Shown here one piece after another: positions 1 through 5,720 of a stretch of 12,080 nucleotides of DNA. The stretch covers positions 1-12,080 of the forward strand of contig SXSX01000072.1 of the NCBI GenBank assembly GCA_005793295.1, read 5' to 3'. Position 1 is the stretch's first letter, and each line of letters starts with the position of its first letter. Made by a program: the position numbers and the translations under genes. This DNA is from Burkholderiales bacterium. GTDB lineage: Bacteria; Pseudomonadota; Gammaproteobacteria; Burkholderiales; Burkholderiaceae_C. The notes beneath the pieces are model-generated. The model was not told the origin of the DNA and did no database searches. It saw only the letters and a list, made by a program, of their open reading frames with translations.

Positions 1-658
1 AACGATGATGGCCGCATTCATCATCGCTATCCGGGGAACGGTTGCACAGGCCGTACTTTTGGGGCTTTCCGCTACGGTCTCCCATACTGCAGTGGTATGG
101 GCATTGGCTTTGGTGGGTCTTTATTTCGGGAAAAAAAGTGACGTCTTGGCAAGCGAGCCCTATTTTCAATTGCTCAGTGGCGCGTTGATTATTGCGACCG
201 CGATTTGGATGGCATGGCGCGTCCACAAAGCGAACCATCAACATCACGATCACGATCACGCCGGTGCTATGGATGCGCATGCGCAAGCCCATGCGGAGCA
301 AATTCGCCATCGTTTTACGGGCCAACACGTGACTCATGGACAAATAGTGATGTTTGGTTTAACCGGTGGTTTAATACCCTGCCCGGCATCGATCACCGTG
401 CTCCTTTTGTGTTTACAACTGAAACAGTTTGCTTTGGGTGCTGCTTTGGTTTTAAGTTTCAGTGTGGGGCTGGCACTCACGATGGTGGCCTCTGGCGCCT
501 TAGCTGCATTAAGCGTGCGGCATGCTTCTAAAGCCTGGGGCGGCTTTGGTGCTTTCGCAGAGAAAGCGCCTTACCTTTCTAGCGCATTGATGCTGGTGGT
601 GGGTTCCTACATCGCTTGGGAAGGTTGGAGTGCTCTTATTTTCGGAGCACACGCTTAA
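1..658 (+). CDS. rcnA: Nickel/cobalt efflux protein RcnA (NicO family), 5' truncated by window edge
   Basis: Inner-membrane exporter of Ni2+ and Co2+. The frame is already open at base 2 and reads T-M-M-A-A-F, which continues the RcnA motif G-H-S-K-T-M-M, so the start and first helix lie upstream of the window. From memory of E. coli RcnA, the order matches throughout: a helix with a SHTAVVW-like segment, a cytoplasmic His-rich loop (HQHHDHDH near residues 77-84 of the visible part, followed by the DAHAQAHA stretch), then FGLTGGLIPCPA and further membrane helices. The His loop is shorter than in E. coli RcnA but is in the same place, where it is thought to handle metal. The stop TAA at 656-658 is 2 nt before the next gene, which suggests co-transcription. 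No RcnR-type regulator is visible, and it could lie upstream. Family assignment is strong; metal specificity is inferred. Confidence 0.93.
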   Translation, partial: TMMAAFIIAIRGTVAQAVLLGLSATVSHTAVVWALALVGLYFGKKSDVLASEPYFQLLSGALIIATAIWMAWRVHKANHQHHDHDHAGAMDAHAQAHAEQIRHRFTGQHVTHGQIVMFGLTGGLIPCPASITVLLLCLQLKQFALGAALVLSFSVGLALTMVASGALAALSVRHASKAWGGFGAFAEKAPYLSSALMLVVGSYIAWEGWSALIFGAHA

Positions 659-660
659 AA

Positions 661-1596
661 ATGCCAGATCCATACTTGAAGAAGTCGGGGCTTGTCTCGA
701 TTGCCCCTGCAGACTTGGCTGTCATGATGGTCGTAGTGTGGGTTTGGGGAATGAACTTTGCAGTGATCAAGATCGGAGTGGTTAATGTCCCGCCTTTGCT
801 TTTGGGCTGTTTGCGTTTTGTTCTCGCTGCTTTTCCCGCACTCTTATTTTTTAAAGTTCCTAAAGTTCCGTTGCGGTGGTATCTGCTCTACGGAATGACG
901 ATTTCGGTCGGTCAATTTGCCCTTTTGTTTTCCGCCATTCATATGGGCATGCCCTCCGGTTTAGCCTCTTTGGTATTGCAATCACAAGCTTTTTTTACGA
1001 TGCTGTTTGCGACCCTGTGGCTTAAGGAGCGCTGGCAAATCAATCAAATTTTCGGGCTGGCTTTGGCTGCGGTCGGACTCCTGCTGATTGGCAGTGCCCA
1101 TGGCGTCAGCATGCCCTTGGTCGGGTTTGGTCTCACGGTTGCTGCAGCAGTCATGTGGGCGGGCGGCAATATTGTCACGCGTTCATTAGGGCGGTTTGGA
1201 CCGATGGATCAACAGGCGTTTGTGGTCTGGGCCAGTTTGGTTCCTCCCATTCCCTTTTTGTTGCTCTCGCTCTGGTTAGAAGGCCCAGAGGCGATTGCGG
1301 ATTCGTTATCGCATTTTGAGTGGCAGTCGTTGGGGGCCTTGGCTTACTTGGCCTGGGGTGCGACTTTGTTTGGTTACGGCGTGTGGACCCGCATGCTTTC
1401 AAAATACCCGGCCAACCGGGTGGCGCCTTTTAGTTTGTTGGTCCCGTTGGTGGGCTTGACTACCGGATGGCTGGTTTTTGGAGAAACGCTAACAACGGTT
1501 CATTTTGTGGGTGGCGCACTTCTGATGACCGGCTTGCTGATTAACTTATTTGGCGCATCTTTGTTTGCACGCAAACGAGAGGTTGCCTTGCCTTGA
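661..1596 (+). CDS. eamA: EamA-family exporter (O-acetylserine/cysteine exporter-like)
   Basis: 311-aa inner-membrane drug/metabolite-superfamily transporter with about ten hydrophobic helices in two EamA repeats (roughly residues 14-140 and 150-295). The spacing of V-V-W-V-W-G-M-N-F-A-V-I-K, the segment P-S-G-L-A-S-L-V-L-Q-S-Q-A-F-F-T and the late block V-A-P-F-S-L-L-V-P-L-V-G-L closely resemble E. coli EamA, which exports O-acetylserine and cysteine. I chose ATG 661, which lies directly after the rcnA stop, over an upstream in-frame ATG at 616 inside rcnA. The family N-terminus begins a few residues before the first helix, and a GGAG at 644-647 can serve as a somewhat distant ribosome site. 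It probably shares a transcript with rcnA and the downstream MFS gene, which starts 7 nt after its stop. The substrate is inferred from similarity only; other EamA proteins export different amino acids or metabolites. Confidence 0.88.
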   Translation: MPDPYLKKSGLVSIAPADLAVMMVVVWVWGMNFAVIKIGVVNVPPLLLGCLRFVLAAFPALLFFKVPKVPLRWYLLYGMTISVGQFALLFSAIHMGMPSGLASLVLQSQAFFTMLFATLWLKERWQINQIFGLALAAVGLLLIGSAHGVSMPLVGFGLTVAAAVMWAGGNIVTRSLGRFGPMDQQAFVVWASLVPPIPFLLLSLWLEGPEAIADSLSHFEWQSLGALAYLAWGATLFGYGVWTRMLSKYPANRVAPFSLLVPLVGLTTGWLVFGETLTTVHFVGGALLMTGLLINLFGASLFARKREVALP

Positions 1597-1603
1597 ATTT
1601 CCT

Positions 1604-2830
1604 ATGAATCCCGATGCACACACTCTTTGGCGTTTGCCGCAATGGGCTTTTGCCGTTTTATTGGCCGTGTTGGGCATGCTCGGGCCGTTTTCGATTGACA
1701 CCTACTTGCCTGCGTTTTCCGGGATTTCTGCATCGCTGGGAGCTACGCCCTTGCAGATGCAGCAAACCCTGTCTGCGTATCTGTTTGGATTCGCTTTTAT
1801 GGCTTTATTTCACGGCGCTATCTCTGACAGTTTTGGCCGCAGGCCAGTAGTGCTTTGGGGCTTGGCAGTATTTACCTTGGCTTCTGTGGGTTGTGCTTTG
1901 TCGCAAAGCATTGGACAGCTGATTTTCTTCCGCGCCTTGCAAGGCCTGTCCACCGGCGCAGGCATTGTGATTGCGCGGGCAGTGGTGCGCGATATGTACG
2001 CGCCATCGCAGGCCCAAAAGGTGATGAGCCAAATTACGCTTTTCTTTGGCGCAGCGCCTGCGATAGCTCCTCTTTTAGGCGGTTGGTTGCTGATTCACAG
2101 TTCATGGCACGCCATTTTTTGGTTCTTGGCCGCATTAGGCGTGGTCCTATGGATTGCTAACTATCGGCTTTTGCCGGAGACTTTGCACCCCACCCAACGC
2201 CAGCAATTTCATATCAAAAATTTGCTCGCCGGCTACTGGCAATTGGGTGCAGATCCACGGTTTTTACTTTTGGCATTGGCTAGTGGCGTTCCGTTCAACG
2301 GAATGTTTTTGTATATTTTGAGCGCCCCCATATTTTTGGGAGAGCATTTGCATTTGCTACCGCAGCAATTTTTTTGGTGTTTTCTGGTCACCATTGGCGG
2401 GATTATGTCGGGCGCTTGGGTCAGCGGCCGAGTTGCAGGAAAACTCTCACAGAAGCGGCAAATTCGTAACGGCTTTGTGATCATGTTGTGTATTGGTGTG
2501 GTCAATCTCATTGCCAACCTTCTATTTACAGCGGATGTCAGTTGGGCGCTTTGGCCTTTGGGGATTTTTGCATTCGGTTGGGCCATGATGGTCCCTGTGG
2601 TGACTCTGCTGATTCTTGATTTGCATCCCGATCGGCGAGGGATGGCCTCGTCTTTGCAAATGTTCATTGGCTCTGGCTCCAACGGCATTGTGGCGGGTCT
2701 GATCGCGCCTTGGGTGATGCACTCCACGGTAGGGCTGGCAACGGCATCTTTGTGCATGATGGGCATCGGGCTCGTGGCTTGGCTCATTCTTCGAAAACAC
2801 TGGCCAGCGATTGGCAGCGATGGTCCGTAA
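1604..2830 (+). CDS. Bcr/CflA-family multidrug MFS efflux transporter
   Basis: 408-aa major-facilitator antiporter with about 12 hydrophobic helices, expected to export drugs or small metabolites with proton motive force. Diagnostic features: the first helix ends in G-P-F-S-I-D-T-Y-L-P-A-F (residues 27-38), typical of the Bcr/CflA (DHA1) branch. MFS motif A, G-A-I-S-D-S-F-G-R-R (71-80), sits in the loop between helices 2 and 3. The helix-4 block R-A-L-Q-G-L-S-T-G-A-G with the following A-R-A-V-V-R-D (110-130) is also typical. The start is placed at ATG 1604 because an in-frame upstream codon at 1550 overlaps eamA and adds an unlikely Cys/His-containing tail. No strong Shine-Dalgarno precedes it, so translational coupling to eamA is plausible. 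It ends 24 nt before the convergent arsR gene. Bicyclomycin, sulfonamide and chloramphenicol are family substrates; the actual one is not readable here. Confidence 0.9.
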   Translation: MNPDAHTLWRLPQWAFAVLLAVLGMLGPFSIDTYLPAFSGISASLGATPLQMQQTLSAYLFGFAFMALFHGAISDSFGRRPVVLWGLAVFTLASVGCALSQSIGQLIFFRALQGLSTGAGIVIARAVVRDMYAPSQAQKVMSQITLFFGAAPAIAPLLGGWLLIHSSWHAIFWFLAALGVVLWIANYRLLPETLHPTQRQQFHIKNLLAGYWQLGADPRFLLLALASGVPFNGMFLYILSAPIFLGEHLHLLPQQFFWCFLVTIGGIMSGAWVSGRVAGKLSQKRQIRNGFVIMLCIGVVNLIANLLFTADVSWALWPLGIFAFGWAMMVPVVTLLILDLHPDRRGMASSLQMFIGSGSNGIVAGLIAPWVMHSTVGLATASLCMMGIGLVAWLILRKHWPAIGSDGP

Positions 2831-2832
2831 AT

Positions 2833-2854
2833 TTTCTTAAGTGTCTTTCTTAAG
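2833..2854. repeat. Tandem nonamer repeat / weak hairpin between convergent genes
   Basis: The 24-nt gap between the converging MFS and arsR genes carries TTTCTTAAG twice (2833-2841 and 2846-2854). Each copy contains the self-complementary CTTAAG, so the two copies can also pair as a 6-bp stem around a 7-nt loop. It is the only structure available here to end either transcript, but it lacks a GC-rich stem and a U-run. A terminator function is therefore doubtful. Confidence 0.3.
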
Positions 2855-3193
2855 CTACTTCGCCTGAACAAAGGCCAAGCGCTGCTTGGTCGTGCGTTCA
2901 TGCTGTCTGGCAATGTTTCCACAGACCAAATCACACAGTGCATAAATAGATTCGTCAGCAATCCGGTAGTAAACACTGGTGCCTCGACTCTCACGCGCGA
3001 CCATGCCGTGCTGGCTCAGCATCGACATATGCCGAGAAATATTGGCGGCGGTAAATCCGGTCAGTTGCGCCAAATCCCCTACGTTGCGCTCGCCCTCACG
3101 AAGCAGATTGAGCAATTGCAACCGTGTGGGTTCTGAGAGCGCCTGAAAGTAGGCCGCTACATCGAGCATGGCTTCAGGAGGCAGGTTTTCCAT
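2855..3193 (-). CDS. ArsR/SmtB-family winged-helix repressor, divergent from RND efflux operon
   Basis: 112-aa dimeric DNA-binding repressor. Visible parts: the ArsR signature Q-A-L-S-E-P-T-R-L-Q-L-L (about residues 17-28), a helix-turn-helix V-G-D-L-A-Q-L-T-G-F-T-A-A-N-I-S-R-H (38-55), and a wing with R-G-T-S-V-Y-Y-R (70-77). The C-terminal alpha-5 helix contains C87 and C91 (C-D-L-V-C). The alpha-3 CxC metal site of classical ArsR is absent, as is an obvious His/Asp alpha-5 zinc site, so the alpha-5 cysteines are the best candidate sensors (thiol oxidation, persulfide or a soft metal/metalloid). Start: in-frame ATG 3253 and TTG 3259 would give 132-134 aa. ATG 3193 is preferred because AAGGA precedes it with 10-nt spacing, the extra residues are not family-like, and a likely -10 box at 3261-3266 would put the mRNA start almost on the longer starts. 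It probably represses the divergent operon and itself. Confidence 0.85.
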   Translation of the reverse strand: MENLPPEAMLDVAAYFQALSEPTRLQLLNLLREGERNVGDLAQLTGFTAANISRHMSMLSQHGMVARESRGTSVYYRIADESIYALCDLVCGNIARQHERTTKQRLAFVQAK

Positions 3194-3260
3194 AGCGGAG
3201 CAGTCCTTGGTTGAAAGTGAGGGAGGCAAATTTTTATTCAGATCGTATTGCATTTCCAAG

Positions 3261-3290
3261 ATTTTAGTGTATTATTTGCTTAATTAAGCA
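3261..3290 (-). promoter_or_regulatory. Candidate arsR promoter
   Basis: Read on the minus strand, TAAAAT (3266-3261) matches five of six bases of a sigma-70 -10 box. The -35 position falls within the palindrome at 3277-3290, with no strong TTGACA match. A transcript would begin near 3254. Overlap of the -35 with the palindrome fits autorepression. Seen by eye only. Confidence 0.4.
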
Positions 3291-3317
3291 TTTAGCTAAA
3301 TAAGAAATCAGCTAAAT
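3277..3317. promoter_or_regulatory. Putative ArsR operator cluster in the divergent promoter region
   Basis: Two perfect palindromes lie back to back: TGCTTAATTAAGCA (3277-3290) and ATTTAGCTAAAT (3290-3301, sharing one base). The half-site AGCTAAAT of the second recurs in direct orientation at 3310-3317, 16 nt (about one and a half helical turns) downstream. A/T-rich inverted repeats of 12 to 2-3-12 form next to or over the promoter are typical ArsR/SmtB targets, and this is the only such cluster in the window. It lies 27 nt upstream of the adaptor ATG and covers the likely core promoter of the pump operon (weak TTGCTT 3276-3281 and TAAATA 3297-3302 or 3313-3318). Binding by this ArsR is inferred. 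Confidence 0.55.
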
Positions 3318-3343
3318 ATTGGAATTTTTAGGAGTTGGGAATA

Positions 3344-4393
3344 ATGAAAACTGTAATTGCTGTATCGCTCTTGGCTGCTGGCCTCGGCACTTCATTGTGG
3401 GCGGCAGAAAGTGGCGCTTTAAAAACCGTTGTCGTGACAAGCACAGGCGCAGTGAGTGCGGAGATGCAAAGTTTTGACGCAGTGGTGGAACCTGTGCGTC
3501 AAACCGCCTTAGCAGCGCAAGTTGCGGGCGCGATTATGTCTTTACACGTCAAAGTCGGTGACCAAGTCAAAGCCGGGCAAGAGTTGCTGCGTATCGATGC
3601 GCGATCAGCCATCCAAAATGCCGCCGCAAGTCACTCGCAAGTCGAAGCAGCACGGGCATCTCTCCATGTTGCGGCCAAAGACTTTGAACGGCAAAAGCAG
3701 CTCTTCCAAAAGCAATACATCAGTCAAGCAGCCCTAGACCGTTCGCAAGCGCAGTTTCAGGCTACGCAAGCGCAGGTTCAAGCACTGCAGTCGCAATCTG
3801 ACGCTGCTCAAACGCAGTCCCGCTTCTTTGTGGTTCAAGCGCCCTATACGGGCGTTGTGAGCGAAGTGGCGGTGACATTGGGCGATATGGCCATGCCTGG
3901 GAAAACGCTGATGGTGATGCATGATCCTGCAGCATTGCGTATCGCGGCCTCCGTTGCGCAAAGTGCGATCCCAGCAAGCATAGACAAAGTGCAGTTTGAG
4001 ATTCCAGGATTGCACTCCATGCCAGCAAGATTGGATGCAGGGACTGGAACGGTATTGCCAGTGATCGATGCAGCAACCCACTCAGCGCAAATTCGGGTGA
4101 ATATTCCAGCAGGCGTCAAAGGCGCAGTACCAGGCATGTTTGCACGCGTTTGGTTTGAAGCAGACAAGACGGGACAGAACGCAGAAAAAGTGCAACGGCT
4201 ATTTCTGCCCAGCAATGTTGTGGTGCGGCGGGCTGAGTTAATGGCTGTGTACGTAGTGGACGAAAAAGGCAAAGTGAATTTGCGCCAAATCCGTCTAGGA
4301 CACGCCGTTGGCGATCAAGTGGAAGTGTTAAGTGGATTACGCGCAGGCGAAAAGGTAGCAGTTGATCCGCAAGCAGCAGCGAAGGTGCGTTGA
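3344..4393 (+). CDS. RND efflux periplasmic adaptor subunit (HlyD/AcrA-type membrane fusion protein)
   Basis: 349-aa periplasmic adaptor that would link the inner-membrane RND pump to the TolC-like channel. Residues 1-20 form a signal peptide (M-K-T-V-I-A, hydrophobic core, then cleavage around W-A-A-E) without a lipobox cysteine. First lipoyl half-motif: A-G-A-I-M-S-L-H-V-K-V-G-D-Q-V-K-A-G (61-78). A Gln/Ala-rich helical hairpin covers about 88-160, and the second lipoyl half-motif A-P-Y-T-G-V-V-S-E-V (166-175) follows. The beta-barrel spans about 195-275, and the membrane-proximal domain ends in G-L-R-A-G-E-K-V-A-V. The start is ATG 3344, with AGGAG at 3330-3334; an in-frame codon at 3335 would overlap that ribosome site. 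First gene of the operon; its TGA ends 1 nt before the pump's ATG. The fold is certain; cargo is unknown. Confidence 0.92.
   Translation: MKTVIAVSLLAAGLGTSLWAAESGALKTVVVTSTGAVSAEMQSFDAVVEPVRQTALAAQVAGAIMSLHVKVGDQVKAGQELLRIDARSAIQNAAASHSQVEAARASLHVAAKDFERQKQLFQKQYISQAALDRSQAQFQATQAQVQALQSQSDAAQTQSRFFVVQAPYTGVVSEVAVTLGDMAMPGKTLMVMHDPAALRIAASVAQSAIPASIDKVQFEIPGLHSMPARLDAGTGTVLPVIDAATHSAQIRVNIPAGVKGAVPGMFARVWFEADKTGQNAEKVQRLFLPSNVVVRRAELMAVYVVDEKGKVNLRQIRLGHAVGDQVEVLSGLRAGEKVAVDPQAAAKVR
3743..3805 (+). repeat. Imperfect 21-nt tandem repeat encoding coiled-coil heptads
   Basis: Within the adaptor gene, CGCAAGCGCAG occurs at 3744-3754 and again at 3765-3775, exactly 21 nt apart. The encoded heptads S-Q-A-Q-F-Q-A, T-Q-A-Q-V-Q-A and L-Q-S-Q-S-D-A (residues 134-154) form part of the helical hairpin that should contact the TolC-like channel. 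The DNA repeat suggests this hairpin could change length by slippage in heptad steps. Confidence 0.6.
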
Positions 4394-4394
4394 A

Positions 4395-5672
4395 ATGAAA
4401 CACCCTCATTTAGGAATTTCAGGTCGCATTGCGGCAGCATTTCAAAAAGCGCACATTACGCCGCTATTGGCCTTGATGGCCCTATTACTAGGCGCATTTG
4501 CGGTTCTGGTGACACCGCGCGAAGAGGAGCCGCAGATTAATGTAACCATGGCAAATGTATTGATCCCGTTCCCCGGGGCCAGTGTGGCGGATGTGGAACA
4601 GATGGTTGCAACCCCTGCAGAGCAGGTACTTTCGCAAATGGCGGGAACCGATCACGTCATGTCATTGTCGCGTCCAGGCTTAGCCATTTTGACGGTGCAA
4701 TTCAAAGTGGGTGTTCCACGTACAGAAGCATTGGTGCGCTTACACGACACATTGCGATCGAACACAGACTGGTTGCCCAAGAATTTGGGTGTGATGGAAC
4801 CCATCATCAAACCCAAAGGCATTGATGATGTTCCCATCGTGACCTTAACGCTGTTTAGCAACGACCCTGAAACGGGTGCGGTAGATTTAGAACGGGTTGC
4901 GCACAGCATGGAGGCTGATCTCAAACGGGTGAGTGGAACACGTGAAGTTCAGACTGTGGGCGGCCCTGGACGGGCGGTCATGGTGGAATTGGATCCGGCA
5001 CGAATGGCGGGCGCAGGAGTGAGCGCCAGCGGGATGCAAAACGCCTTGCAGTCTGCCAATTTGGGACTTCCAATGGGAGACCTTATCCATGGTAACCGAA
5101 GCACTGCAATTGAAGCTGGGCCATTTTTACAAGATGCAAGAGATGTGGCGGATCTTGTTGTGGGAGTTCACAACGGTAAGCCGGTTTTCATGCGTGATGT
5201 CGCTGTGGTTCAAGATGGAGCTATGCCAGCTGCCCGTTACGTATGGCACGGAAAGTCCGAAAAATCAGGTGGCGGTGAATACCCAGCAATTACTTTAAGC
5301 ATCACTAAAAAATCAGGTGAAAACGCGATCGATGTGGCCAACGCAGTCATGCGCCGAGTTGATCAACTGCGTAATACGGTGATTCCTGAGGCGGTAGAAA
5401 TTGCGGAAACGCGCAACTACGGCGCATCTGCCGATGCTAAAGCACAGAAATTGATCCAAAAATTATTGTTTGCAACGGCTTCGGTCGTTGCGTTGGTATT
5501 TTTGGCATTAGGAAAACGAGAGGCTGCCATTGTGGGTGTAGCCGTTATATTGACATTGACTGTGACATTGTTTGCGTCTTGGGCGTGGGGTTTCACTCTC
5601 AATAGAGTTTCACTCTTTGCCTTGATTTTTTCAATCGGTATTTTGGTGGACGATGCCATTGTGGTGGTCTAA
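4395..5672 (+). CDS. N-terminal fragment of the RND pump (product if the TAA is obeyed)
   Basis: This 425-aa piece is what ordinary translation would make. It contains TM1, the first periplasmic porter domain and TM2 to most of TM4, and ends at V425 just after the D419-D420 pair. It lacks the second half of the pump, including the TM10/TM11 basic residues that complete the proton relay, so it should not transport. It would probably be degraded as a misfolded membrane protein. Confidence 0.6.
   Translation: MKHPHLGISGRIAAAFQKAHITPLLALMALLLGAFAVLVTPREEEPQINVTMANVLIPFPGASVADVEQMVATPAEQVLSQMAGTDHVMSLSRPGLAILTVQFKVGVPRTEALVRLHDTLRSNTDWLPKNLGVMEPIIKPKGIDDVPIVTLTLFSNDPETGAVDLERVAHSMEADLKRVSGTREVQTVGGPGRAVMVELDPARMAGAGVSASGMQNALQSANLGLPMGDLIHGNRSTAIEAGPFLQDARDVADLVVGVHNGKPVFMRDVAVVQDGAMPAARYVWHGKSEKSGGGEYPAITLSITKKSGENAIDVANAVMRRVDQLRNTVIPEAVEIAETRNYGASADAKAQKLIQKLLFATASVVALVFLALGKREAAIVGVAVILTLTVTLFASWAWGFTLNRVSLFALIFSIGILVDDAIVVV
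5670..5672 (+). other. Premature TAA stop codon in the RND frame
   Basis: The reading frame runs GTG-GTG-GTC-TAA-AAC-ATC-CAC. In AcrB-type pumps the residue here is the Glu of V-V-V-E-N, six positions after the second TM4 aspartate. GAA to TAA is one G-to-T transversion. Neighbouring genes use TAA as a normal stop (656, 2828, 7874, 10156), so recoding of TAA in this genome is not supported. Confidence 0.9.
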
Positions 5673-5720
5673 AACATCCACCGCCATCAGCAACTTTTCC
5701 CTGAAAAGACACTGGCCCAA

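Noticed and set aside
238..264. CATCACGATCACGATCACG as a DNA tandem repeat or regulatory element
   Set aside because: It is the coding sequence of the His-rich metal loop normal for RcnA.
2233..2994. 253-aa open frame on the minus strand across the end of the MFS gene
   Set aside because: It is antisense to a clear Bcr/CflA gene, overlaps arsR, lacks a ribosome site and has a basic, Pro/Thr/Ile-rich composition typical of a shadow frame.
3844..4272. 142-aa and nearby minus-strand frames opposite the adaptor gene
   Set aside because: These are shadows of the adaptor coding frame with no family-like motif and no ribosome site.
5670..5672. Reassigned TAA codon (alternative genetic code) or selenocysteine-type recoding
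   Set aside because: TAA ends several intact neighbouring genes, and selenocysteine uses TGA. A point mutation or error is simpler.
5673..5720. Frameshift at the RND break
   Set aside because: The frame is identical on both sides of the TAA and open directly after it, so there is no indel.
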